A stretch of DNA of 64,000 bases. Origin: Echinometra lucunter (Eukaryota; Echinodermata; Echinoidea; Camarodonta; Echinometridae). The notes beneath the pieces are model-generated. The model saw nothing but the letters and a program-made list of their open reading frames with translations. It ran no database searches and was not told where the DNA came from. The DNA lies in assembly GCA_029962745.1 (NCBI GenBank), contig CM057165.1, forward strand, positions 22,028,126-22,092,125. Reading direction: 5' to 3'. Every line of letters starts with the position of its first letter. Position 1 is the first letter of the stretch. The translations under genes and the position numbers were made by a program. Positions 1 through 11,507 of the stretch are shown one piece after another.

Positions 1-32
1 GGAGCGTTCTACAGAGCGTTGAGGTGAGGAGA

Positions 33-530
33 TGAATGATGCGGATGATGATGACAATGATAATGATAGTGGTGGTGATGTTGATGGTGATATAGTGATG
101 CTGATGGTAATGTTGATGATGATGATTATGTTGATGGCAATGATAATGATGATGATCATGATGATATAGTGATGATTATGATGATGATGATGATGATGAT
201 GATGATATTGATGATGATAGTGATGGATAACTTTGAACTTTGAACTCTGAATTTTATTTCTGTTGACCCCTTTTGAACAAGATGGCAGTATGGAACAATG
301 ATGAAGATGGTGATTGTGATGATGATAATGATGATGCTGGTTTAGAATGATGATTTTGATATTGATGATGATGATCATGATAGTGATGATAATGGTAGTA
401 ATGATGATGTTGATGATGGTGATGGTGTTGATGATGATGATGATGATGGTAGTGATGATGCTGATAATGATGATGGTGATGGTGGTGATGATGTTAATAA
501 TGGTGATAATGATGATGATGTTGATGATGA
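33..530. repeat. Degenerate GAT/GATGATAAT microsatellite
   Basis: Nearly continuous GAT triplets with GTT, GGT and AAT variants, interrupted at about 225-300 by non-repetitive sequence with three TTGAACT-like words. The long Met/Ile/Val and Ser/Pro open frames over it are products of the triplet repeat, not genes. It probably lies in an intron of the SLC44A gene whose last exons follow. Confidence 0.9.
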
Positions 531-1221
531 AGATACACCTCTTTTTCTTTTCTTTTTTTCTGAAATAAAAAAAAAAAATGTGAATGACGTTGAATGAGTG
601 AAGGAGTGAAAGACAGAGTAAATGAGAGGTAATGAATTGTTCATATTAATATCTCTGCACCTTACCATACATGTAGTTAACTAGGCAAATTATGCTATAT
701 CTTTAAGTATTATAAAAAAGGTTCCGAGAATGCTATTGAAATGGCCATCATAAACAAAGGTAGAAGTTCTAGATTTTGAACTAAATTGCTGAGTAACTGC
801 ACTCCATCATTCTTGGTGTCTCCAATGAAAAATTGCATTGAATGCATTAAACTATAGTTAATTCAGATTATTTGACAGTAAAGTACTCATGTACCGTAAA
901 ATGTTGCTGCAACAATGTGACTTCCACTTTTTACTCAGATTTTATACTCTTTTTTTTTTTTCTTATTCTGTGTCATGCATGTTTGAAATTAGATTTCATG
1001 TACCCCCCCTCATATTTTATACTCCCTTTTTTTTTTTAATTCTGTGTCCTGCATGTTTGAAATTAGATATGTACCCCCCCCCCCCCCCTTCCCAGTAATA
1101 TCCTTTAACCACTTCATTTATAAAATCTGTTTATTTGGCAGTGATGAATACATGTATCAAAATGATATTCCTATCACAAACTGACCTACAATTTACATAT
1201 TTTTGTGTCTTATGAAATTAG

Positions 1222-4200
1222 GTTCCATCTTGGATCCATTGCTTTTGGATCTCTTATCATTGCCATCATCCAAATCATCAGAGTCTTACTCGAGTATGCA
1301 GAGTACCAACTCAAGGGTATGTGAATTTATTTCTCGAAAAATGTTTTTGCTTTCTCGTTTTGTCATACGTAATAATCTCATTTAGATTATTCTGTGTTAA
1401 AGTGATACATAGGAGAAAGCGGAAGAGAAAACGGTTAATTCTGATATCAGATAATAACTATTTGATCCAGTAAGCCTGTTCTTTATACTTTGTTTTGAAA
1501 TAAATCATTGTATTTTTATAATAATAAATTTTCTGTATGTATAGCAGCTTAACCCATAGAGGTACAGCGTCTCCTTTAGACACTTTTGCAGTATCTTTAG
1601 ATCCAGAATGCTGGGCAGTATACACGTATATCATACATGAGCAGAAATTCACTGAAAAATTTTGAGCCCATTCCCAACGTCGCATGGTGTGGCGTTCTCG
1701 AATTAGAGCAGTTTAATTGTACATGTAACTAATCATTAAGCTCTTTAAATTGGCAATGCAGTGATTAATATGTAATCACTATTTCCTTGTTCAAATTGGC
1801 AATTTCTGATTAAATTTTACTATTATAATTCATTTTGGTTCATGTTATATCCATATATTTTTTTTCAAACTTTGTAAGTGTGGAAAAAAACTAATTGTTG
1901 CCAATTTGAGGATTGAAGATGATGAATTCATTTAGACCTCCAGAAAGCTTTGAACTGCTATGGGTTAATAGAGAATTCTGAAATTATCAAGAATCAATAA
2001 GAAATTTGAGTCAGTACATGCATGTACACATGTCAACGCCTACATTTTAATATAGGTCAGTTTATATCGTATTCTGTCACTTTCTCCTCTATCTATCATG
2101 CCTCATTTCTCCGTTTCAGTCTCGTTTTTATACATGTAGTTATATCATACTTATTCTTCTCTCTCCTTTCCTCTATGCAGGCAAGGAAAACAAAGTAGCC
2201 AAGTTCATCTTGAGGTGTATGAAATGCTGCTTCTACTGTCTGGAAAAATTCATGAAGTTCATCAACAAAAATGCTTATATTCTGGTAAGCAATTGTCACT
2301 TAAAGTTTTTATTCGTTCACTTAAAGTGATAATAATAATAATATATAGTTCTTGTATAGCGCATATCACATTATGATAAAACGTCTCTATGCGCTTCCAA
2401 AGGGCTTGGATATTATTACCCCAGCTTTAGCCCGGCAGCCTTTTACAGTGCGCAAGCATTTCAAGGAATGAATTCCTGCCAGGTACCCATTCACCTCACC
2501 TGGGTTAAGTGCAGCACGATGTGGATGAATTTCTTGCTGAAGGAAATTAACGCCATGGCTGGGATTCGAACCCACGACCCTCTGATTGAAAGACGAGAGT
2601 CAGAACCACCAGACCACAACGCTTCCACAATTATACAGTGGTCGAAAAAAATTTGATATATGATCAAGAATAGAATTCTAAGAGCAGTAACTTTAAAATT
2701 TTGATGATTTTCAATCGAAATCAATGCATTTTGGCATATTATTTGTGGCTTGGTCATGGGTGATCTCAGAATTTGAGTAAATACGATAAACCAGCAGTGA
2801 CATAAATGTGGGTACCAGATAACTGTGCACTGTAACTGATGCATGCGCTAGACTGTACAATATGTAATATACCTAGCACCCATTTTCGCTAGAATTGAGC
2901 AATGATGTCAACAGCAGTTGAAACTGGGAAACCGCGGAGGTGCCAAAAATAGGCTGAAATCTTGCCATATTTTTGGTTATTGCTTGGCAACATGACTATT
3001 TTGGAACCTTAGGCAGATTATTTTCTGCTAATAAAAATATGCTCTTTTAAATGAGGGAACATTGTTTCAGCATTGGGTATACCCTTTGATAATCTTTACG
3101 ATAAAGAAAAAAATGTAATGAGCTTTAATACAGCACACTGTATGAATGGCCAGTATGAATTGTTTTATTGTTTGATGATCATGTTTCATTACTCATTTGT
3201 GTCTGTCCCACTTATCTTGTATCTGGAAAATGCATACAGACAAATGAATAATTACAAATTTAGACTGCTAAAGCTTCGTTGGTGTACTTGAGAAATATAT
3301 ATAATTTTAATGGCACTTGATTTTATGTTATAAAAAATTGTTCCTTTTTTTGTTTTATCAGATTGCAGTTTATGGGAAGAATTTCTGCTCATCCGCTAAA
3401 GAAGCTTTCTTCTTGCTTTTGAGGAATGTTGTCAGGTATGTTAACGACGAAAGTACATTATGTGTAGCTCTTTAAGTGATACTCATCTGTTATGTCGTTG
3501 TTCTTTTTACGAATCAGTGAACCCTGGCAGAGCGCAGAAACGTACGTTGGATAAAATGTTTTTATGAACCATTGAATGTGTTTGAATGGCCAGTACTTCT
3601 TAATTCTGTATAAATGTACATGGTAATGTACACTATTTTTAAATTAGAGTTATAAGCTTTCTTTTTACATACAGTATATAACAGTACATGAAACCATGCA
3701 CATCGAGAAAGGAAATTCAGTTATTTAAGAACACCTAAATCTATAACTGGTTTCCCTCCAATTCACGTTCTTGCACGCTGCGCACGGATTCGCAGGTTCG
3801 TAAAAACAACGACATGTCAAGGCAAGCATAATAAGAATACTTGGTGAGGAGGGTCTGTTAAAGTAGTGTGAGTTCAGTATCTGACTGCAAATTTGTGTTT
3901 TATTCATCCATTTAGAATAACATATATACATGTATAATAAGTGGATTACATACTACAATGTGTAACTCTAGATCCTGATGACAGCTGATCTGTGAAATAT
4001 GTTATGAATGTCTTTATACTCTAGATTTTGCCTAAACTGGATGGGTTTTGGATTATCTACAATTGCATGTTGATTTTTACAAGAAATTTTAGATGCTGAT
4101 TCATACTTCTTAAAAGTTACCCAGACTTGATGTATAGATGGTGCTTCATGGAATAATTGTGCTTATTAAAAAAAAAAAAAAACTGATTGCCAAAATCCCA

Positions 4201-7200
4201 CTGGGAAGCGCCATACTAGTTCTATGCGAGATACTTCTGCGTTTACTTCTGCGTTATTGAGATCAGGGATGCCAGAGTTCTGGCTATAGCCGGAATTCCG
4301 GCTTTTTCATTTTTTTGACCATAAGTTCCGGCTAGTTGCGTTTTCTCAGGCTGGAGAGAACAATCACCGGCCGCGCACAACCGTTCAGAGAGCTGTCTTT
4401 GCTCTGTGTGATCGGTAAATAAGAAAAAAATCCCGTCTATAGTTGAGTTAGACTCGTACAAGCCGTCAGTTAAATGCTTATTTTAACCAAATTTTTATGC
4501 GCGCGTGTGCGTGTGTGGTCTTATCATGCCAGTCCTCAGTGTGCTTATGTGATTTGTGATGACTGATAACGGTATAAATGTATGGATTCTGAACGTAACT
4601 TTCAATTTTGACAAAACGACTGTATTTTAGTCTAGCGTGGTCGGCTCATGGAAACTTCCATGGGTCGGCTTTCCATGTGTTCGCTTGCGCGATTGATGTG
4701 TACACAGTGCCGTACATACACAGCTCAGTATAGTACAGCGCTGCGTTAACGTTCGTTCACTTTGTGTGTACATGCAAAGTTTAAGTTTCTTTAGCGGTAT
4801 CGTTTCACAGTACATGTATGTGGATTTTACGGGATTATTGATCATTTTCTACAAATATGGATGTCGAAAGAGGATCCAACATCAAGCAAATTGACAGTGG
4901 AATAAAAATCCAAGCCAAAGAAGAAACAACACTGAGGTGTCACAAGGTACAATAACACTAAATGTTTGTGTGTTAAACTGTTAATCATCTGGTATTTGTT
5001 CCCAAGTGTAAGCCTCATCTTATGCATAAGTAATTGTATAATTACAAAGTTTGATGCAGTTGAAAATTTGGAGCTGATTTATTTTTACTCAATCCTTAAT
5101 AACAGTCACTTAGATAAATTTTAAAATAACAAAAAACTCTGAATATTGAATAAGAGTGTGCTTCAAACTCTTTGTTTATATTTTTGGCACCATTTCACTG
5201 CAATAGAGTCTGCAGACTACATAGTACAGTAAATTCTGTTCTTATAAATTTCATGAATACATCAAATTATAAATTATGTGTAAGATGAGGCTGTTCAACA
5301 TATTAAAATAACCCCAAAACTTGAGCCATATTTTTGGGAAAATGATCCCTGAAATAGGCTCAGATTGAATTAGAGACCATCTAGAACCCCAGAGCTTCCA
5401 GGGCCCTTAAGCGGGCCCTGGACCCCGGCCGAAAGGATGTCGCGCTTTGCGCTCGTGATGTGCGCTTCGCGCACATAATTTACCTTCAAAAAAAAGTTCA
5501 GGCCCTGGAGCCATTTGCCACTGGCATCCCTGTGAGATCACGTACAAACCAGCCTATAACTGCGAATACATGAACATGTGACAACGCGGAAAATCACTGC
5601 ATGCACTGGCAGAACTGGCCTCACTATTCGATCCGACACTGCACTTTGACAGTGACTATCCCATTGATGTAGGTGTATGTGTGTGTGTGTGTGTGTGTGT
5701 TTTGCAGCTCTCATCATCACACAGGAAAGAGAGTGTGAGCAAGCCTATGTACCCCAAAACTCTTCGATCTTCGCAGAGGCTCGCAAGCTGTTATGGCACT
5801 GCACAGTGGGCTTTTTGCCAGCATTGTGTGAAGCGCCATCGATACACCAAGTCCAGGCAATTGTAATCCCCAGAGATGTCACTTTCTCAAAACAGATTGT
5901 AGCTTTTCACTTGACTTGCATACTATGCATTATACATTTGCAATCTTTTATCTTCCTGTATCACTGCTGCCCTCTAGGGTTGTGGTAATAAAAGAGATTA
6001 ACAACACTTTGCTATGCCTCTGCATTCTTGTTGGCTCCATTTCATAAAACTTGTTATCAATAATAACTGCCACATTTCTAGGACAAATTTGCTCTCAGCC
6101 ATTCAGATGCAAGGATTTCAGGAGCTAATAACAGTTATTGCAACTCGTTATTGATAACATGTTTTATGAAACGGGGCCCTGTTCAATTTCTTATTAATCT
6201 GCTGGTGTTCACTCTAATCTTGTTTTCTTTGTTGCCCTATAGAGTTGCTGTTGTCAACAAGATCACTGACTTCTTGCTGTTCCTGGGCCAGCTTCTCATT
6301 GTAGCCGCTGTCGTGGTAGCAGCCTTCTTCTACTTCACAATAGGGGTGACTTGGGTCAATGATATACTTCCTGTTCCAGCAGTCAACTACTATTGGGTTG
6401 TAATCATCGTAAGTAATGCACAAAACTCTTATTTTTGTCAACTTGGAATATCCCATCCTGTGTCGTCCTTAACCTACTATATCTGTTTGTGGCAAATCCA
6501 GGGGGGTTTCACTGGCATTACAAGGTGGACACCTTGCTCGTAAAAAAAAACGTGTAAAAGAGTTGTTTTTTACTACAGGCGATGTAAACCAAATTGCGTA
6601 AAAGGGTTGTTTTTTACGGACAGGCGATGTACGCGCGTACAATGAAAAGGGTATCAAAATTGCAAAATTCAGGAAGAAAGGGTATACGTTTACAACAGCT
6701 TGATTTGAAAATACTTGTTTAGGGTGGGGAAAACATGACAAAATATTTGTTTAGGGTATTCCGAGATTTAAGAATAATTACTTGTTTAGGGTCTGTTTTG
6801 AAAGTCCATGTATGAGCATGGTGTCCACCTTATAATGAGAGTGCCCCCCCCCCCTTTTTTGTACTTTACAACAGCTTGATTTGAAAATACTTGTTTAGGG
6901 TGGGAAAATACTTGTTTAGGGTATTCCAAGATTGAAGAATAATTACTTGTTTAGGGTCTATTTTGAAAGTCCATGTATGAGCATGTATGATGCTTGTTCC
7001 TGTGTTTGGAATTTTTAGAGATCACTGAAAGCAGATGTCAAAAGCCTTGTGGAACATGTGTTCAAGTACCTTCTCATCTTTTTTTGCTATTTTATAATAT
7101 TTATGTTTTTCCCCTTTCCTATCCTCCATCCTCCCCCCCCCCATCTGTTTTATTTCCTTTATCTCCTTTCCCATGTCATTTTGTCATTACCGCTTTAAAC

Positions 7201-8766
7201 TTTTTTTCACTCTATCTCTGACTTCCTCCTTCATGCTAGATGTATTTTGATTTTTCAATCTAAATCTATTCTCCCTTTGACTTTGATTTGTTAATAACCT
7301 TGTTTTAGATATAATATGAAGTGTTTCCTCCCCCCCCCCATTTTCCCCTCTCTCCCTCGCGTCCTTCTTTTAAATAGTAATTTGGTTCTCTTCATCTGTC
7401 ATATTTTCTATCTCTCTTCGTCTCTCCCCTTCCATCATTCTCCCTCTTCTCTAATTTATCTTCTCCTCTCACTCCTTATCTTTCTTTACCTTTTCTGTCC
7501 TCTCTTTTCTCCTCTCTCTCTCTCTCACTGTCTGCCTCCCATTTCATTTTCTTCCACTTATTGAAATGCGTAATGTACAGCATACATATACCATTCTACA
7601 GAACTGTTATCTTGTTTTTGGAAATATGAATGTATTTCTAAGCGTATACCAAACCACACTATTTTACTTTGTCATGTAATACTTCGAATAATGGACATGT
7701 ACATGTACATGTATGTATACACTCAGTGTAATTCAGCTTTTGAGCTGCGATGTGGTTTTTAATAAATACCCTTTCAATTCAATTCACTTGTAGTTGGTGT
7801 AAGCAAAGTAAAAAGCTCTTATATTGATTAACTTTATCTCCATGAAAAATAAATACTTCTTATTTTGCGGATTAAATGATAAGTCAGTGGCTCTTTGCAG
7901 AGAGTATTTCGTGAAGTTCTTTTCATTGATATCATGTTTTGCTATTCATAAATCTCTGCCCATTTTAGGTCATTGGAATAGGTGTCTACCTGATTGCCAA
8001 GGCATTCTTTGGTGTTTTTGACATGGCTGTGGATACTCTCTTCCTGTCATTTTGTAAGTACAGTATATTTATGTTGTTAGATCTATCTGTCTAAATCTGT
8101 TTATTTCCCGTAGTTTGAATCATGGTAAGAATTGCATCTATTCTATTCTATTCTATTCTATTCTATTCTCTTCTATTCTATTCTATTCTATTCTGTTCTG
8201 TTCTATTCTATTCTATTCTATTCTATTCTATTCTATTCTATTCTATTCTATTCTATTCTATTCTATTCTATTCTATTCTAAGCAAAATACTGGTAACTTT
8301 CGATTATAGTTAGAATCAATTTTGCAGACAATGTATCATTGGTTTTAGGTGACAGGGCCACGGTTTTCAGAGAAAATCTGGATATTTAAACTTTAACAGT
8401 TTTACCAAGATTACAAGCATATGTCAATTATACAACATTCTGAGCCAGGTTTTCAGTCAGAGCATCTTATCTCTTTTCTGTTTTCGTAGAAACAATCATT
8501 GTAAAATTATGATTAATTTCACAGTTGTCGATTCTGAATTTCAAAGGGGAAAGACAGGTTCTGTTGGACAGATTTTAGTAGATTAAATATAAAATTGTTG
8601 GGCATTCACACTGTCTATGACAATAAATTCTGTCTTTACTTTTCACTCATTTCCAGTGGAAGACATAGAGCGTCACGATGGAAGTGCTGAAAAGCCCTAC
8701 TATATGTCAAAGGGTATGATGAAGATCGTCGGAAAGAAGAACAAGAAGCTGGAAGAGGAGTGGTAG
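1222..8766 (+). CDS. SLC44A: Choline transporter-like protein (SLC44A/CTL family), 3' part, six exons
   Basis: Membrane solute carrier of the SLC44 (CTL) family, which moves choline and ethanolamine across plasma and mitochondrial membranes; substrate is inferred from family. Six exons join in frame: 1222-1316, 2181-2284, 3362-3435, 6243-6408, 7969-8053, 8657-8766, each with AG before and GT after (GGTATG, GTAAGC, GTATGT, GTAAGT, GTAAGT donors). They encode 210 residues to a TAG stop. Seen: [18 protein letters not shown], a cysteine-rich loop [36 protein letters not shown], two strongly hydrophobic helices ([20 protein letters not shown] and [17 protein letters not shown]), then [19 protein letters not shown] and a lysine-rich tail. 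These are the hallmark C-terminal blocks of vertebrate SLC44A2/A4. The N-terminal two thirds lies upstream of the window. Paralogue (A1-A5) is not decided, though the C-terminal blocks look nearest A2/A4. Confidence 0.93.
1549..1968. mobile_element. TTAA-flanked MITE, family A, copy 1
   Basis: About 420 bp beginning TTAACCCATAG and ending CTATGGGTTAA, so the termini are inverted and both sides carry TTAA. The interior matches 25273-25684 over most of its length, and shares the word ATTGCCAATTT plus AGGATT with 36572-36982. No coding capacity. TTAA duplication and CCC termini are what piggyBac-mobilised elements leave; membership is inferred. It sits in an SLC44A intron. Confidence 0.75.
2320..2633 (-). 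mobile_element. tRNA-derived SINE with ATT-type tail
   Basis: Read on the minus strand, the head at 2632-2560 resembles a tRNA gene: an A-box-like TGGTCTGGTGG and a consensus B box GGTTCGAATCC (complement of 2562-2572). It is followed by a unique body with CTTTGGAAGCGCATAGAG and CGCTATACAAGAAC, and ends in TATTATTATT. That is the layout of a RNA polymerase III SINE. It lies in the SLC44A intron between the second and third visible exons, antisense to the gene. Confidence 0.8.
2634..3090 (+). mobile_element. MITE family B, copy 1 (5' end replaced)
   Basis: Matches 25759-26245 and the reverse complement of 29507-29993 from the word TTTGATATATGATCAAGAAT through to ATTGGGTATACCC. The TTAA-proximal terminal segment seen in the other copies is missing or diverged and SINE sequence abuts it. 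No coding capacity. Confidence 0.7.
4257..5539. mobile_element. Non-autonomous hAT-like element, about 1.27 kb
   Basis: Terminal inverted repeat AGGGATGCCAG at 4265-4275 and CTGGCATCCCT at 5521-5531. The eight bases outside are TTGAGATC on the left and GTGAGATC on the right, a 7/8 match expected of an eroded 8-bp hAT target duplication. The interior holds a GC-rich palindromic stretch near 5396-5475 and one short open segment (4857-4946). No transposase core is visible. It lies in the SLC44A intron between visible exons 3 and 4. Confidence 0.6.
4857..4946 (+). other. Possible 30-codon first exon inside the hAT-like element
   Basis: ATG at 4857 opens a frame beginning [13 protein letters not shown] and ending LRCHK directly before GGTACA, a usable but weak donor. 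Being inside the terminal repeats it could be the leftover first exon of the element's own transposase. No domain is recognisable and it may be chance. Confidence 0.2.
5679..5701 (+). repeat. GT dinucleotide microsatellite
   Basis: About eleven GT units just outside the right end of the hAT-like element, in SLC44A intron sequence. Confidence 0.8.
6040..6181. mobile_element. Foldback element with GTTTCATAAAA ends
   Basis: The left arm CATTTCATAAAAC plus GTTATCAATAA is repeated in inverted form on the right as TTATTGATAAC plus GTTTTATGAAAC, ending GGGGCCC. The arms are about 40-50 nt. The loop carries ACAAATTTGCTCTCAGCCA and TGCAAGGATTTCAG, both found again in the foldback at 50692-50815, whose arms are different. 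It lies about 60 bp upstream of the fourth visible SLC44A exon. Confidence 0.75.
6490..6985 (+). repeat. Direct duplication rich in TTGTTTAGGGT words
   Basis: A ~130-bp segment starting ACAACAGCTTGATTTG and ending AAAGTCCATGTATGAGCATG occurs at about 6695-6820 and again at 6870-6985, separated by a poly-C stretch. Each copy contains several TTGTTTAGGGT words (TTTAGGG is shared with telomeric repeats but is not in tandem here). Upstream is another pair, AAAAGRGTTGTTTTTTAC, at about 6556 and 6600. Intronic in SLC44A. Confidence 0.7.
7727..7788 (+). repeat. Probable retroelement 3' tail ending in CAATT repeats
   Basis: AGCTTTTGAGCTGCGATGTG leads to TAATAAATACCCTTTC and a few AATTC units. Short pentamer tails of this kind are left by CR1/L2-type LINEs; no coding part is attached. 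Confidence 0.35.
8136..8281 (+). repeat. TTCTA pentanucleotide microsatellite
   Basis: About 29 units of TTCTA with four single-base variants (TTCTC, TTCTG), in the last SLC44A intron. The Tyr-Ser-Ile-Leu-Phe repeat ORFs over it are artefacts. Confidence 0.95.
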
Positions 8767-9302
8767 GAGGAGTGCATGGAAGAGAATGAAAAAGAAAATT
8801 TGTGAAACAATTCATTGAATTGAGAATGAAAGAAAGTATGCAAGTGAGTACGGTAATAATATCAATATGTCAAGTCTTAGACTTGAATAGGTTTTCCATC
8901 ATAGTAAAATCAGTAAGATGCTGGCACCCCTGTGAAAGTGTGGCTGTTGACCATCTGCTGTAAGACTGTAACTACCATTGACAGTAGAATACAGGCAGTT
9001 TGAAAACTATTTTATCAAGTTTATCCAGCTGTGGTAGAAACGAAAATGACATCACTTCTGAGGTTATTCATACCTTGTAAAATGTATCAGTTGGGTCTGA
9101 AATTGAAAGTTACATACACCTGGCCGAAAAAAAGAAAGTTTTCCTCAAATTTCAACAACTTTAAAATTTCAAATCATGCAGACTTACTGAGGTAAACAAC
9201 TTAAAGACATGTTAAAAAAAAAAAACATGCGGGGTATTTTTATGTACTAAATAAATGAAGAGTGGTTTTGAGTGACACAAGAAATGACCTTCACATGTTC
9301 CC

Positions 9303-9696
9303 TTAAAGGAAAAGGAAACCATGGGGACAAGTCAATTTTTTATGAAAAGAAGGGATATGGAAAAGCACATAAAAAAGTTAAATCAAAATCATTTACAAAA
9401 TAAGAGAGTATGAAAGTTTTAAAAGTCTTGATTTACTTCTATGGTGATCCTCAAATTGGCAATATTGCTTCAAAATGGCAGTTTTTGTGGACAACTCTCC
9501 ATATGTTTTGTGCACTAAATTCCAGATTTTCTCTCAAGTCACAGCTTGTCTCTTTCTGAGCTGAAGATATATCATGCAAAAATATATTTGCCTCAACATA
9601 TTTTGAGTTCACAAAGAGACAAGCAGTGTCTTTAAAGATAATGGAGCAAATATAAAATTTTGACAAATTGGCTTGTCCCCAGGTTTCCCTTTTTAA
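9303..9696. mobile_element. TTAA-flanked MITE, family C, copy 1
   Basis: Begins TTAAAGGAAAAGGAAACC and ends GGTTTCCCTTTTTAAA, so a ~16-bp terminal inverted repeat sits inside TTAA. The interior (TATGGTGATCCTCAAATTGG and GACAACTCTC) recurs at 58985-59352. The 164-codon minus-strand frame across it is not preserved in the other copy and is not a gene. Confidence 0.75.
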
Positions 9697-11355
9697 AAAA
9701 AACCTGTTGACTACTACTAAGCATGAGATAACTTGAGCAAGGGTGTATGGAAAATGCTTGTTATACTGAAATTGAATTGTACTATTCCATGTGTTAATGC
9801 CAGTGTGTGATAAAAAATTATGAATAGTAGTACACTTCCAAAACTGACATTTTTTGAAAAGTGGTTTACAACTGTGTATGTGAAAGCCTTTCCAGTGTAA
9901 TTTGGTTTGCAGATCTAAAGAATTCAGGATGAAAATGACCCTCATGACGATACTTTATGAAAGAGGTCTGAATGAACTATTTAATCTGAATATTTACATT
10001 TTTATCTACTTATTCGAACAAATTCTTTCAAGAATGGCTGTTTGTGAGATTCAAGGTGATTTTTTAAAATCTCACCTAGTTTTAAAAGAACAAACAAATA
10101 TATTGTCTTTTGAGGACTGAATGTACTCTGATGCTAGTAATTCATTATTCATAGGTATATTTTTATAGAATAGAAGAATACATATGTGTGTGTGCATTTT
10201 TTAAAGAGAATAAAATATTAAGAGTTCTCTTTTCTGTTTTATATACATAATACTGTTACTTTTTGATGAAAGAGATGAATCATGATTTGATACTACTCCT
10301 CTCACTATTCTCTTCAAGTGTTGATACTGCCTTTACCAATCAGCTTGGTGTTATGATTTTTACTGGCTGAAAAGAATTATGAATATGTTTTGAACATTTT
10401 CATGTATGAAACCAATCAAATCATCTTATAATCTCAATATGCTTTCAGTGTGTCATACAAATGTAGATAACAATTTAGATACCTATGGGGGGAAAAAGGC
10501 ATTTTAATTGCTCTCAAAAGCAACAAGAATCAGCAGATTGTTCACTCTAATTATTTTCTGTTCCGAAGTGGTAGGGGAACGTAGAACAGTATTATCCTAC
10601 ATACATATACATGTATGATAAACCAAATTCAATCAATTCATTTTTAAACATGGAAATTTTATACTTTGTTCATCACAACTGTTTCTGTCAACAAAATTTA
10701 AAACACTGTTGTGTGAACATTCTAAGCCCCTTTTCTGTGATTGAGTTGGTGTATATTTTGTACTTGTCTCAGATATATGTATTGTACATGCATTCATTGT
10801 ATGTTGAACACAGATCTTTCACTTCTCCGTGCTCTCACGTACTATTTTTATGAAATTTTTACTCGAAATAAGGTGATGTGTAGAAATTTATCAAATATGT
10901 ACTATCACAGTTTTTTTCATGAAATCTTTGAAATGGTTTAGCTGGAATGAAGAATTTTAGATGAAAAATTGTTTATCAAATTTGTTGTGTCATATTGTCA
11001 GAAATTCAAAATATTTTTGTACATGGTTTATAACATCAGTATACAAATGATGACTAATATAGGATTGATAGACACAACCTCAACGAGAACAGATACGGTA
11101 GATTGTATAATGAATAAATGGAGACATTTATCATTTATTTTCTTCTGTGAAACTCCTAGATCCATTTTATTTGCTCAGCACACAATATTTTTAAAGATTG
11201 ACCTGTATCATTAAATAATTAGTAAGTAAATCTCAAGTTTGGTAGGCTGTACTCTACATTTACATGTACATGCATTGCTACATTTGTATTAGCTCACACA
11301 CAGCTCAAACTTGTTCTCTACGCACACTGCTGCTAATGATCATTGCATACCTACC

Positions 11356-11507
11356 TGGGGCCCGTTGCATAAAACTTTTGCCAGACTTTTTTTCTGGCAA
11401 AAAAAAAGTCTGGCAAATTTTTATGTAATGGAAAACTATGGCAATATTTTTTTTGCCATAGTTTCCTCAAATTTTGCCATAAAAAGTTTTATGCAACGGG
11501 CCCCTGT
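11356..11507. mobile_element. Foldback element with GGGCCCGTTGCATAAAAC ends
   Basis: Left end GGGGCCCGTTGCATAAAACT and right end AGTTTTATGCAACGGGCCCC are perfect inverted copies. The inside is itself built of smaller inverted pairs (GCCAGACTTTTTTTCTGGC; CTATGGCAA with TTGCCATAG). About 150 bp, no coding capacity, in the SLC44A downstream region. Confidence 0.85.

Noticed and set aside
347..668. Met/Ile/Val-rich and Ser/Pro-rich frames on both strands
   Set aside because: They are translations of the GAT trinucleotide array; no domain and no splice context.
2562..2633. Functional tRNA gene on the minus strand
   Set aside because: A and B boxes are present but the acceptor stem does not close and a SINE body with ATT tail follows.
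6690..6985. Interstitial telomere repeat
   Set aside because: TTAGGG occurs only within an 11-mer at uneven spacing, not as a tandem hexamer array.
7696..7715. ACATGTACATGT repeat as a CRISPR-like or regulatory array
   Set aside because: Short ACATGT runs recur throughout the window without spacers; they look like a background feature of this genome.
9451..9945. 164-codon minus-strand frame
   Set aside because: It lies over a family C MITE and adjacent unique sequence; the homologous copy at 58985-59352 does not preserve the frame.
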